Positions 12,680-24,150 of a stretch of DNA of 64,000 nucleotides are shown here, one piece after another. The notes below the pieces were generated by a model. That model worked only from the letters and a program-made list of their open reading frames with translations, ran no database searches and had not been told where the DNA came from. Source of the stretch: Akebia trifoliata (taxonomy: Eukaryota; Streptophyta; Magnoliopsida; Ranunculales; Lardizabalaceae). Position 1 is the first letter of the stretch; the number at the start of each line of letters is the position of its first letter. Position numbers and translations under genes: made by a program. The stretch lies in NCBI GenBank assembly GCA_017979445.1, contig CM030713.1, forward strand, positions 24,845,163 to 24,909,162. The letters run 5' to 3'.

Positions 12680-14419
12680 TGTAGACACCCCATTTTTACA
12701 CTCGCCTGATTAATCAACTCGTCAACCCGATCGCAATGATTCCCAATGATGGATGTGTATTCCGTTACTTTATTTTGTTACCAGATATGTTTCAGAAATC
12801 CGGATGAGGTATCTCGAACTGATAAAACCTTAGAAACCACGCTACGCTAGGAAAATACAACCCTAGAAACATAGAAATCATCATCTTGCGGACCAAAAAG
12901 AAGCTTCACGATAAAAATCACTAAAATTGATCAAATTACTAAAATACCCCTAACCTCAAAACCACCTTAGAGCCTACGTTACGCTTAGGAAAACTCTCTC
13001 AAATACATAAAATAACAAATTGAAACCAAATAAATCATTTCACCAATTTTAACAGAATTCGACAAAATTACGAAAATACCCCTCATAAAGTTCACGACCA
13101 TTTCACACAAAAAATTTCATAAATAACACAAACCAACATTTCCATTAAATTCCTTACGAAAAATCGATTCTAAAATATCCTAGAACATTAAAAACTGACT
13201 TAAAATGTGAAAAGTCCTCTCCGGGGGTAAAACGGTAATTTCACAATTTTCATGATAAAAAATTCCGAAATTAATAAATAAAACATTAAATAATTAAATT
13301 GAAATATTAATAAAATTAATTTAAAATTTTGAATTAAAAAAATCGATCAATCGGGCTCTCAGGCAAAATTGTTGAGGGTTCGTGAGATATTTCTTTAAGG
13401 ACCCCTCAATTTGGGGGTCCAAAGAATTAAAGATATTTTAGAGGGGGGTTCTCCAAAAATTAAAAGTAAATCAAGCAAGACTAAAGTCAAGGTATTAAAG
13501 TCAATTAAGTGAGACTGAAGTCAAAATTAAAGTCAATTAAGCAAGATTGAAGTCAAGATATTAAAAGTCAATCAATTAAGACTAAAGTCAAAACATTAAA
13601 AGTCAATCAAATAAGACCAAAAGTCATAATAGAATTATAATTGATTAATAACTCTATCTAATAGAGTTCTAACTTAAAAATAATTCTACCTAAAACAATT
13701 CTAATTAAAACACAATTCTACCTAAAACAATTTAAACTAAAACACAACTCTAATTAAAAGATCTCTAATTAAACACTAACTCTATCCAAATCAACCCCTA
13801 AAAACATCTATAAATAGAGGTGCTCACACCCTATTTTCGTATCAAATCATAAACCCTAAGAGAAGTAGGTCTAGAAGCTCCCCTAGCCCCCCATAAACCC
13901 TAGTTTTGGAGCCCCAACTCCTTAGCTAACATCCCTCCTTCAATTTTAGTCTAGAAAATACCCAAAAGCCTTCTAAAAACATCCCCAAATCCGCAACGAA
14001 CTTGAAGAGTTCAAATTCAAAAACAAGGAAATACCTTGCCTCGGAGATCCGAAGTCAAATCCGGAAGCAGAACGAAGCAAGGGAGCACGGTACAAGGAGC
14101 TCTTTTTGTCAGATCTAAGGGAATAAAGTCCTTGCATCGGAAAGGTATTTTTTTTTATTATTTTATATTTTTATCTAGGTTTTAGCAATGTAATTTACTT
14201 GGAAATTTAGTAGAGACCGGCTTTGGCCGGGCGGGATTGGTGCCTAACACCTTCCAATCCCGTAACATGATCCCCGAATTCAGTTTTTTTTTGTTTTAGA
14301 TTAGTTTTATTCGTTTAGAGTCATTGATCGGTTCCTAGACCGTAATAACTAGGTGGCGACTCCCAAACCTCAAGGGTCAAAAGCGGATCCGCGCACCCCG
14401 CGGATCGAGGGCGCTTTCA
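12680..14419 (+). mobile_element. Solo LTR, Tat/Ogre-type, in copy A only
   Basis: Starts TGTAGACACCCC and ends GGGCGCTTTCA, flanked by a perfect 5-bp target duplication ACTGG (12675-12679 and 14420-14424). Copy B has the uninterrupted site near 57871-57885. Contains a TATAAATA box at 13809-13816 and a minisatellite built on AAAGTCAAT/AAGACTAAAGTC at about 13460-13630. It is related to, but clearly different from, the LTRs of the complete element at 15794-28529, so it derives from a different family member. There is no internal region: it was left by recombination between the two LTRs of an element. Confidence 0.93.
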
Positions 14420-14689
14420 ACTGGGTATTAAATTGACTAGTTTTGATTTTAAAGATTTGGGTTGGAGGCTCAAATTATCACTTTAAAACAATTAGGAGCT
14501 ATTTACTCATAAGAACCCAATATTCACGTGTGAATTCCTCCCTTTCTTGCGTGCAAATCAATAGTGTATGTCAGAAAAGAGATCCCAACAAAATCTGATT
14601 AAGCATTTGATTCGAAAATCACAAGATCTCATCCACTACTTAGGATTAGAAGAGAAATCAACTCTGTACCCACCCTACAAGTCTTAGAA
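14420..14689 (+). other. Untranslated leader of the Athila-type element, 3' part (copy A)
   Basis: Continues the leader interrupted by the solo LTR, up to the gag ATG at 14690. Collinear with copy B 57886-58142. No separate gene. Confidence 0.55.
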
Positions 14690-15640
14690 ATGGATCAACA
14701 TCCAATCCCACCTCATCATATCCATGAAGATAAGCAGGTTCTCAATGAGTTGTTCATCGCTATTACAGTCAATCCTCCTTCTTGCATCGTAATACCAATC
14801 ATGAATGTGGCGCAATTTGAAATAAGGGCAGCCACCATCAACATGCTCCCTAAATTTCACAATTTTGAGAGTGAACTTTACAACTATCTAAATAAATTCA
14901 TGACCTTATGCCAGACATTCAAAAATGGTCACCTCGACGAAGACAACGTCCAGCATAGGTTGTTTCCTCTCTCTTTCGAAGATCATGCTATGACCTGATT
15001 GAACTCCTTGGCCTCTAACTCTATCACCACGTGGGATGAGTTATCAAGAAAATTCATTGCCAATTTCTTTTCGATGGCAAAGATGGAACAATTCAAAAAT
15101 GTCATTAGAAACTTCAAAGGAAGACCTAATGAAGAATTCACTCAACCTTGGGAAATGCTTAATGACCTTCTTGTTAAATATCCATATCATTAGATAGATA
15201 AATTCCAATTGGCCAACTTCTTTTATTGCGGTCTCCCAATAGTCCAACGTATCCTTCTAGGGTTTATGCATCAAGGAAAGTTCATGAATCAGATTCCTAA
15301 TCAAGCGTATGCGTTCCTAATAGAACTAGCTGAGAATGCTTGAAATTGGAGTACTAACTCATGAGACTTCAATAAAGGAGACCTGGGAACTAAGAAACTG
15401 GGCATGTATGAGATTAAGTCCAGCCCCAATCTCAAGAATGTCTTGACAAGCCTAGTTAGTAGTATGCAAAATTTGAATAAAAAGTTTGATACTTTCAGTG
15501 TCAGAACCAACCTACAAAAGGCCACCTCAATTTTGCAAGTCGCAACAGAGACATCTTTATCATGTCTGCTTTGTGAGAACTCTACTCATTCCATTGAAAA
15601 TTATCCCACTTTGCCAGTAGTAAAGGCCAAGTAAACGAAT
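14690..15640 (+). pseudogene. Athila-type Ty3/gypsy gag, copy A
   Basis: Opens at MDQHPIPP. The central region has the order seen in plant Ty3/gypsy Gag (retrotransposon gag domain): NMLPKFHNFES, then RLFPLSFEDHAMT, LNSLASNSITTWDELSRKF, and EEFTQPWEMLNDLL. Stops break the frame: TGA at about 14997 where copy B has Trp (TGG), TAG after KYPYH, and two further stops near 15341-15364 after AENA and NWSTNS. The C-terminal part (15404-15634) retains SCLLCENSTHSIENYP, the remains of a CCHC-like zinc knuckle. Gag would form the virus-like particle; this copy cannot. The reading continues to 15793, where the Tat/Ogre-type element is inserted, and resumes at 28535. Confidence 0.82.
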
Positions 15641-15793
15641 GTTATAGGAACTTATAGCACATATAGGAAACCCACTCCTAATTTGTATAGTCAAACATAC
15701 CATACTGACAATAGGTTCCAACACAATTTTTCTTATCAACAAAATGAACCTATTCAATTGAGAGGTTCTCTAGGTATTCAAAAAATTACAACC

Positions 15794-17471
15794 TGTAGAC
15801 ACCCCATTTTTGCATCCGCCTGATTAATCAAGTCGTCAACCCGATCGCAAAAGTTCCCAATGATGGATGTTTATTCCAGTATTTTATTTTGTCACCAGAT
15901 GTGTTTTCAGAAATCTGGATGAGGTATCTCGAACTAACAAAATCTTAGAAATCACGCTACACTAGGAAAATACGATCCCAGAAACGTAGAAATCATCATA
16001 TTGCAGACCAAAAAGAAGCTTCACGATAAAAATCACTAAAAATGACCAAATTATCAAAATACCCCTAACATCAAAATAACCCTAGAACCTATGTTACGCT
16101 TAGGAAGATCCATTCAAACACATAAAACAACAAATCGAAACCAAGTAAACCATTTTGCCAATTTTCACAAAATTTGACAAAATTACGAAAATACCCCTCA
16201 TAAAGTTCACGATCATTTTAGACAAAAAACTTCATAAATGACAAAAACCAATATTCCCATTGAATTCCTTACAAAAAAATGATTCTAAAACATCATGGAA
16301 CATTGAAAAACAACTTAAAACGTAAAAAATCTTCTCCGAGGGCAAAATGGTAATTTCACAATTTTAATAATTAAAAATTTTGAAATTAATAAATAAATCA
16401 TTAAATAATGTAAAGTAAAACATTAATAAAATTAATTTTAAAATTTGAACAAAAAAATCGATCAATCAGGCTTTCAGGCAAAATTATTGATTACTCGCAA
16501 GGTATTTCTTTAAAGACCCCTCCATTTGGGGGTCCAAAGAATTAAAGATATAATAGAGGGGGGTTTTCCAAAAATTTAAAGTCAATCAAGCAAGACTAAA
16601 GTCAAGATATTAAAGTCAATCAAATAAGACTAAAGTCAAAATTAAAGTCAATTAAGTAAGACTAAAGTCAAGTAGTAAAGTCAATCTCATAAGACTAAAG
16701 TCAAAACCCTAAATCAAAACCCTAATATAAACTAATCAAGTCAATCTCATAAGACTAAAGTCAAAACCCTAAAGACTAAGTCCATCTCATGAGACCAAAG
16801 TCTAAACCCTAATTGAAATCATAAAAAGAAACCCTAATCAAACCCTAATGCTTCTAAAAATACTTTATAAAAAGGAGCCTCCACACCCTATTTTCGTATC
16901 AAAAGAAAAACCCTAGAAAAAGTAGGTGAAGAAGCCTCCACAATACCCCCAAAACCCTAATTTTGAAGTCCCAACTCCTTACTTAACACCCCTGCTTCGA
17001 TTTTAGCCTAAAAAACACCCAAAAACCTCTGAAAAACATCTCAAAAATCCACAACAAATTCGAAGCACCCAGATCCAAGAAGGAGATACCTTACCTTGAA
17101 AATCAAGAATCAGATCCGGAGATAGAACGAAGTAAGGAATACGATACAAGGAGCCGTTTTCACCAGATCTGAGGGAATAGCACTTTTGCAGATCGAAGGT
17201 AAGATTTTTCATTATTTTTTAATCTAGGTTTGTCATTAGCGATGTAGATTTATTTGGGATAAGTAGAGACCGACAATGGCTGGGCGGGGTTGGTGCCTAA
17301 CACCTTCCAACCCCGTAACATGATCCCCAAATTCAGATTTTCTGTAAAAGATTAGTTCATTATCCATTTTAGAGTCAGTTTGGTTCCTAGACTATAATAA
17401 CTAAGTGGCGACTCTCAAACCTCAAGGGTCAAAAGCGGATTCGCACACCCCGCGGATGGAGGGTGCTTTCA
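15794..17471 (+). repeat. 5' LTR of the Tat/Ogre-type element
   Basis: Starts TGTAGACACCCC, ends GGTGCTTTCA. A TATAAAAA box lies at 16866-16873. A minisatellite of roughly 30-34-bp units built on AAAGTCAATCnnnTAAGACT occupies about 16578-16810. In the first 215 bp about 14 positions differ from the 3' LTR, nearly all transitions. Confidence 0.93.
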
Positions 17472-17491
17472 GTGGCTACTCCGCTGGGGAC
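17472..17491 (+). other. Primer-binding site
   Basis: Directly follows the LTR end and reads GTGGCTACTCCGCTGGGGAC. The TGG start fits pairing with a tRNA CCA tail. The sequence is of the TGGCGACTCCGCTGGGGA kind I associate with Ogre elements primed by tRNA-Arg; the tRNA identity is from memory and not checked. Confidence 0.6.
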
Positions 17492-18194
17492 ATTGAGGAT
17501 CAGACTTGAAAAACCCCAAGCATGGGAAGCATTGCAAGTAGGACCTAGATTCTTTATTTTTATTTTTAGTTATTTGTTTTTTATTTATTTTGATAATTTC
17601 TTTTGGCTTTATTGTTAATCATTGATTTGAATGTTGATCTTTTTGGCACATATTTGTTATGGTCCAATTTGTGGTCATTTATAATGACCCTAAATAATAC
17701 AGGATATCGAAGCTTAATGATATGGGGAATGACCCATTTGTATTATTTGGATTATTGGGACTGTATTAATTAACATCATCCAAGTCGATTTTGAATGCCT
17801 TTATTTGGCATATGATTTTCTATGGTTCAACCAAGGGTTCTTCGAAAAGACCCTATATAATGCGAGATTTCAAAATGAATGATTATTGAGGATGGAGTAC
17901 TGGAAAAGGGGATCTTTTACCTCTTTATTCATTTTTTTTAGGTGAATGTCGATCTGTTTTTGGGTTTACGAAAGATTTTTTTTTTCTATGTGTTCAGTTC
18001 TTCTAAGGAGGCAAGTTATGCTAACAGCAAAAAATAAAAAAATAAAAAATAAAAAAAATTAGTTTTGGGCGTGCTGTTGGCAAACAACAATTAAGCTGTT
18101 TTTTAGTAAATGGTGTGCCAAGAGTAAAAATCAGATTTTGTTCTTTCTATCTTCTTCTCCAATGGGAGAAGATAGAAAACAGCACACACAGAGG

Positions 18195-18229
<35 letters not shown>

Positions 18230-19118
18230 TAAGGTTTGTAGACATTCGGTCCCCCATTTTTTCTTTTTTTTCTCTCCTCTCCTAGTCCATCTCTGATTCA
18301 TTGAAATCACCTAGCCGTTCATACTCGAAGTCTTCCCTTCTCAACACCATTGTCGACAGCTTCTTCTCTCTTTTTCTTTCTCTTCTTCTTCATCCCTGTC
18401 CCTGTTTTTCATTGGTGCATTCTGAAGACCACCAACAAACAATTTGTTCACCAACACAAGAACGATCTCTGCTCCAGATCAGATCCTTCTTTCCCCATCA
18501 ACTAATGTCAACCCGATTCGGTCTGTGGCGCCATTAGAGTGGCATACTGATTTGGTTGTACAAATGATCATCGTCCTGGCATGCAAATCATGAATTTAAG
18601 ATCTTAAAAGATCGATGATGACAGAAAGGGGTTCGAGTCTGGCCGAGATCTCTTCGTTCATAGTATTTGGTTCATGGTTTTGGTTTGTTTTTTTTTTCTT
18701 TTTCAGTCTTGTTTTTCTTTTTTTTTTTCACTTCGAACCTGGAGAGGAGATGATGTTGAGGGAACGTCTAAAGCAATTGTTGAAGTTGTAGATGGTGTAA
18801 AATTAAGGGAGACTCCTGTTTTGTTCCAATCTAGTTTATATTCGGATTCAAATAATGATGATTACTCAAGCATGAGCGCAGAATCCGTGTTTGTTATTTC
18901 ACCGATTGGTAGAGAGAGCAATCTATCCTTCCCCCATCCCTTCGAGTTTCCTTCTTAGCTAAATTTAGAGACTCCAAAACAATTTACTAAAAAGGAATAA
19001 TTTTGTTTTTTAGCCTATTGTTTGGTTGTTCACTGTTTTAAAGATCTTAACATTACGATTTTTGATTGGGTTAAAAAAAAAAAAAACTCAATTTTAGAAT
19101 GTTCTTTGATAAGAGTTT
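17492..19118. other. Leader of the Tat/Ogre-type element, left part
   Basis: Non-coding. 18000-19000 looks foreign to the rest: a (CT)n tract at about 18199-18227 followed by pyrimidine-rich sequence with two small open frames (18301-18537, 18674-18958) that show no domain. It could be a captured host or MITE-rich fragment, but no boundary could be proved. Confidence 0.4.
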
Positions 19119-19246
19119 TTGAGAATTATTATTAACATACCATTGTTTACTTATAATGCACCGATCTAAATGTAAACAACTATTCACTCTTGAAGATGAG
19201 TGATGTGTTGTAAGTAAACAAGGGGTGTGTTAATAATATCTCTCAA
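19119..19246. mobile_element. MITE 1 nested in the element
   Basis: Imperfect terminal inverted repeats of about 40 bp: left TTGAGAATTATTATTAACA... with GTTTACTTATAA, right ...TTGTAAGTAAAC with TGTTAATAATATCTCTCAA. No coding capacity. Target duplication not resolved. Confidence 0.6.
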
Positions 19247-19307
19247 TTTTATCCCAATTTTTATAAAAGACTAGTGACAGTCCCTTCTTTAGCTAAGTGA
19301 TTTTTTT

Positions 19308-19405
19308 TGGCACACCACTTTCCCTTAATGACACCTCAATTGTGTGCAATTAACTTGGTGATTTACATAAAAATTGGGGTGACATTAGGAAAAAGTGGAA
19401 TGCCA
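19308..19405. mobile_element. MITE 2 nested in the element
   Basis: About 98 bp with roughly 33-bp inverted arms: left GGCACACCACTTTCCCTTAA..., right ...TTAGGAAAAAGTGGAATGCC, with TGACACCTCAATT/AATTGGGGTGACA in the inner arm. Only 61 bp from MITE 1 and different in sequence. Confidence 0.6.
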
Positions 19406-19903
19406 TTATTAACTCACTTGATTGGTTGCACATTTTTTAGGACTTTGTTTTGTTCCTTTTAATTTTTTACTTTGAAGAAATTTTCTTTTCTTGAAAAAAT
19501 ATTTTGTTTAAAAAAAACAAAAAAAGGATTTATGCCCTTTCATCCTACAACAATCATTCTATTTTTAAACATCCTCTGAAATCCTAATTTGTCCAGATTA
19601 ACCCTTGATTGGATCATACGAATTGTATGCTGAGTTCAACGATCAAATCCGATTATTGATCTTTATGATGATTAATTATCTAGCATTGCCATAATCTTGA
19701 TCAAGATATGTGATGTGCCGATGTTGAATATGATGTAATACGCTATGAATATCTTGATTAGTTTTCATGTGTAGTATCAATGTATGATGATATGATCAGG
19801 TCCATGGGCCCATTTGTTCGAAAAAGGCCCTGGGCACACCCCACCCTGTTTTGCACACACCACATGCACGTCTACTGTTTTGCACACTTACACGTCCTAT
19901 ATA
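19406..19903. other. Leader of the Tat/Ogre-type element, middle part
   Basis: AT-rich, non-coding. No domain, RNA gene or further inverted repeat recognised. Confidence 0.4.
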
Positions 19904-20213
19904 GCCAACGTGGCATTAGTGCGTGGCCCAGCCTCTTCGGAGATGCGACGTCATTCATGAAAATCACAACTCCAGTCACGTACCTTAGGGTATATCAAAC
20001 TGGGGGCATCAATACCGGTGATCAGTGATTCTGAGAGGTATATTGATGCACCCAGGCTGGAGCGACCTGAGCCTTTGACCTATTGTGAGTCACACAGTCA
20101 CATGTCCCGATTGCCAACGTAGTACTAGTACGTGGTCGGTCCCCTCGTGGGATGCCAAACCATTTATGAAAGCTACAACCCTTGACTTGTACCCGTAGGT
20201 ATAAAAACTAATC
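19904..20213 (+). repeat. Diverged direct repeat in the element leader
   Basis: 19904-19994 and 20113-20213 are imperfect copies of one unit: GCCAACGTggcattAGTgCGTGG ... ATGAAAnnnACAAC ... GGTATA in the same order. Related GGTATATCAAAC motifs also occur at 19990 and 20432, suggesting an older array. Followed at 20205-20400 by the block shared with the Athila-type leader. Confidence 0.6.
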
Positions 20214-22007
20214 TAAGTATATCAATTGCACTTCTTGATCAAAATCGGTGCCTAAGCAAGATCTTGCCCCGCTGTACCCTATTGTACGAGGGGGATAGAC
20301 TACGTCTATTCTAGACGAGAGGTATTTAAGTGGGCCCTTGCTCAGCATTGTGCACCACCTCTCAATTGGAGATCAAACTAGCTGTTTTTGACTTCAGAGA
20401 AGTGAATTGAGGTTTTAGATTATCACCTACACGGTATATCAAACCAAGTCACCACGTATCGAAAGGTATATAGGTGTGCTTGGGCAAGGGTGGCTAGATA
20501 AAAATGCATTGCACGTAGTAAGCTTAGAGTCTAGAAATCTTCCTTGTAGGTCACGACTCGAACTTATCGTGGGTGTTCTCAGGTTGTTTATTGAATTGAA
20601 CATTTTTGATTGATGAATGTATGTGAATGATGTGGATGATGAGATTAGAGTGTATGATTGTCCCCAAGGATCAAAAATGTTGTTTTTCGGAAATTAAAAT
20701 GGGTGCACCAACCCAATAAAAAATCCATTTTAAATTTGACCCAGTCCATCTCGATCCAACGATCATTATGGGCCGAACCATTTGAATCAAAATGAAATTC
20801 AAACTTTTTTCTTATTCGGATTTTAAACCCATTTTAAAAGAAGAAAAATATTTTCCAGAAGAGAAATACTTTTCAAAAGTAAAATATTTTTCGGAAGAAT
20901 AAGATTTTCCAAAAGGAAATGCTTTCCCAAAAAGTTTTCTAAAAGAAAATATTTTCTAGAAAAAAGAAAAGGAAGAAAAATATTTTTCAGAAAAAAATGG
21001 TTTAGAAAAACTCTATTTTTGCATGAAAAATTATTGAAATATGTTTGTGGAAGTTGTTATTCAATGAAAATATTATTTGTCAATATTTTTCAAGAGTGTA
21101 ATAAAATTATTTTTCTGAATAATCATTACATTAATGAATTGTTTAATAGATTGGTGTACAAAATTCAATAAAATCTCAGGGTTCATTTAAAATGTTATTA
21201 AGGGGGTGACACTGAAATTGGTTAAATTCAACTTCAAAGAGGTTTAAGTGTTATCATTGTGTATAAGCTTAATCGTCCATCGTCTAGCTAGGGTTATAAA
21301 TCCGGTCAGTTAGAGTAAATGTCAATATCAAATCAACAGTCAGAAATGACCTCAAAATTTTGCAACATCGTCCAGTTGTTCTTTGAGGATCATAGTGCTT
21401 CAATCCTACTGGTTATAAGCAATATCTCAGTCTTCAGTCCTAATCAAACTCGTGTGGGTACTTGTCTTGAGCTTTCATGAGTCATTTGGGTTAGCTCGAG
21501 TCCTTTTTTCCAGCAAGGTCATGTCTTCCTTAGATTGAGTCTACTCTTTCCTATTGAGTCAAGTTAGTTTATCGAGTCTATAGAGGTGTCTTTTGTCCCA
21601 TCTGAAATTGATCGGATAAAGGAAATTTTTGAATACCTCGAGCGCATTAACGAATTAACTAATAATTTGATAGATTTCGTTTCTGAACAAGAAGATAAGA
21701 GTCGGGCTCAACCTTTAATCGAGAAAGGAAAGGTCTTTGACCTTGAAACAAAAAATAATTCCTAAAGAGATTCAAATAGAACCATCTTATCCCTACAGGA
21801 ACACAAGGGGATAATGAATTTACTCAGAAATTTCAAAAGACTTGTTCGTGTGATCATATGAGGGTATGTTAGGTACAAGCTTGAGCGTTGTTCAACACGG
21901 AATAGATACTCGTCTATATCGATGGAATCAAAGAAGATGTTATAAAATGTATCAGCACTATCCTTACTACATCTTGAGTTTCAAATCACACATTATCAGT
22001 TGATATG
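20214..22007 (+). other. Degraded internal region of the Tat/Ogre-type element
   Basis: 20214-20400 resembles the Athila-type leader at 12510-12679. 20820-21000 is an AAAATATTTTnC(A/G)GAA-rich simple-sequence stretch. About 21590-21760 holds a short open, charged, coiled-coil-like segment (EIDRIKEIFEYLERINELT) that could be a gag scrap. Protease, RT and RNase H motifs expected here are absent, which implies a large internal deletion. Confidence 0.45.
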
Positions 22008-22691
22008 GGGGTACCTTTTGAACTGATATCTGATAATGGGTCGTACTTCAAAGCATAAATCATTACTCTATGTTTAAAGTTGAAGATCCGGAAGCACAAA
22101 TCATCCCCCTACCGTCCTCAGATCAATGGAAGGGTTGAAGCAGTTAGTAAGAGTCTCAAGATTATCATCAGGAAAATGTGTCAATCACATCGAGATTGGT
22201 CAGAAAAATTATCATTCACGCTATGGACATATCAAACTTCAATTCGATCCTCTACTGGAGCTACTCCCTACTCCTTAGTGTATGGCATGGAAGCAATCTT
22301 GCCAGTTGAAATGGAAATTTCGTCTCTCAGGGTCTTGTTGGAAAATCATTTGTTAGAAACAGATTGGGTTCGTCAACAGTATGAAGAATTAAACTTGATC
22401 GAAGAAAATGAGTTAAAGCCCTGTATCATGTGCAAGCTAATCTAAGAAGAGTCACCCGTGCATTTGACAAAAAGGTCAAAGCTCATTATTTACAAGTCAA
22501 GGATTTAACTATCAGACTTCAAAGAAAATTGAACACTCCTCCTCGACTATAGGAGAAAGTCTGAACCGAATTGGAGAAATTCATTTATTAAGGAAATACT
22601 GTCTGGAAAAGTCGTCAGACTTCAAGATCATGATGGAAGTGAATTACCAGAGTCAACCAACTTTGACTGGATCAAATGGTACTACATTTAA
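22008..22691 (+). pseudogene. Integrase C-terminal half of a Tat/Ogre-type pol
   Basis: Begins GVPFELISDNGSYF, holding the second catalytic Asp (SDNG), then after a short frame break SSPYRPQINGRVEAVSKS with the catalytic Glu (the E of RVEA). WTYQTSIRSSTGATPYSLVYG and MEAILPVEMEI follow, typical of the integrase core end in Tat/Ogre elements. The region after the core continues in shifted frames (RAFDKKVKAHYLQV; EILSGKVVRLQDHDG; WIKWYYI then stop at 22689), which matches the usual end of these polyproteins. The longest intact piece is 22080-22445. The N-terminal zinc finger and first catalytic Asp are missing. Confidence 0.8.
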
Positions 22692-23214
22692 AGAGGCCAT
22701 CTTTGGTAGAATCAATTTTCCTGCTACCCAGTTCATTATCTCCTTTCTCAGCCCTTTGCAGCCTTTTCAAAAAAAAAATGATGTCTTTTTCTATCTCAGC
22801 CCGATCACCTAACCTAGGAGAGGGAAAATCTGAACTACGTTTTGGTCTGATCCCAAAAATTTGGGGTACATAGGCAACCTGAGAAGTTATTTCAGGCCCG
22901 ACCACATCAAAATAAAAAAAATAGATTCCTCGACAAATGAAAAATTTAAAAAGAAAAAAATTCAAAAGAAAAAGAAATATCATCCAAAATGGGGAAGAAA
23001 GTTCAAGAAATTTTTTTTAAATGAAATGCCACACAAGGGGCATTTGGGTTTTTGAGCCTCAAAATTCCTTTCTTTTTATGTCTAGTCCCAAGCCTACCTA
23101 TAAAAGTCCTCCTAAGTACCATGTGAAAAAGTCAAGGAGGGTAGCAAAGCATGATCAGACAGTAATTCTAGAACTTCAGAGGAGAAGAAAAAGATAAAAA
23201 AAATGATAAGACCT
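22692..23214 (+). other. 3' untranslated region of the Tat/Ogre-type element, first part
   Basis: A-rich non-coding DNA after the pol stop, with the CAAGGGGCATTTGGGTTTTTGAG-like stretch near 23033 that is common after pol in these elements. Minus-strand frames at 22672-22983 and 23112-23366 are chance frames in A-rich DNA. Confidence 0.5.
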
Positions 23215-23429
23215 GCTAAGTTGAAAACCCGAAAAGGGCGACTTAGGCAAAAATTAAGGCAAGCTTGCAAGGTTGAAAATCTGAAAGGACAACTTTGGCA
23301 ACAATCAGAGCAAAGAAAAAAGAAAGAGCTCGCTAGATCGAAAACCTGAAAAGACGATCTAGGCAAAAGCTAGAGCAAGCTCGCTAGATTAAAAATCTGA
23401 AAAGGCGATCTAGACAAAAGTTAGAGCAA
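23215..23429 (+). repeat. About 52-bp tandem repeat, four units, in the 3' UTR
   Basis: Units share GCTAGATnGAAAAnCTGAAAAG and GCGATCTAGGCAAAAGnTAGAG; the second unit carries an A-rich insertion of about 13 bp. Changes such as AAGTTG/GGCGACTT and AGATCG/CGATCT keep short inverted pairs inside each unit. No coding function seen. Confidence 0.65.
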
Positions 23430-24150
23430 TAAAGAAAAATAGAAGAAAATCCCAAGCTGAAAGTGGCTCGAGTTGAAACATCAGAATTCCGAATCATCAA
23501 GGACAATACTTAGCTTAAACCAGGCAAAGACTCGGAAATCACAGGTATCTTGTCTACGATCGATCTGAAAATGTTTACTTCCCCAAGTGAACCAAGGAAG
23601 AGAAAAATGAATTTTATGATGAGTCTCAAAAGGAAATATTTTTTGTTCTTTTGAGCCTGACACAAAATCTTCACTAAAATCAATCAAAATTAAAAGTTGG
23701 ATCTTTATTGCGCTTGTGGTAATCAAATATTTCAAACCTTCATACAAAGGGTATTTTCTTTTTCTTCTTTAATGTAACTTTTCCCCCTTATACTAGGGGC
23801 ATTTTTTTAAAATTTTTGCATGATGTGCTCAATTATCTATAATGCCACTACATTGTCAAACTATGGGCATTTTATTTTTGAGCAATGTTAATCCTAAAAG
23901 ATAATGGGAACCCCAAACTTAAGGCTACCCTTTTGATAACAATTTTTCGAAAAAACCCTTAAGGTTCAAAAGAAATAAAAACTCAGGTTCTAGATTCACA
24001 AAACTTTTTTGACAAAAACCTTGAGGTTCAAACAAATGGATTCTGAATCTCACAAATATATTCATTCCCAGATTTAACCACTCTGTTCTAGATTCATTTT
24101 CAATCGTTTCTTTCCCAGATTTATTTTTTTGTCCTCAGTTTTACTCAGCC
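23430..24150 (+). other. 3' untranslated region, between the tandem arrays
   Basis: No gene. Contains scattered GGGCATTTT motifs and AACCCTTAAGGTTCAAA/AACCTTGAGGTTCAAA repeats (about 23953-24033). Confidence 0.45.

Noticed and set aside
17003..17212. 69-aa minus-strand frame, conserved at 28061-28270
   Set aside because: The match exists because both lie at the same place in the two LTRs of one element; it is not evidence of selection.
18301..18958. Possible captured host exons
   Set aside because: Codon content is low-complexity, no domain or splice pattern could be supported; kept only as an unexplained block.
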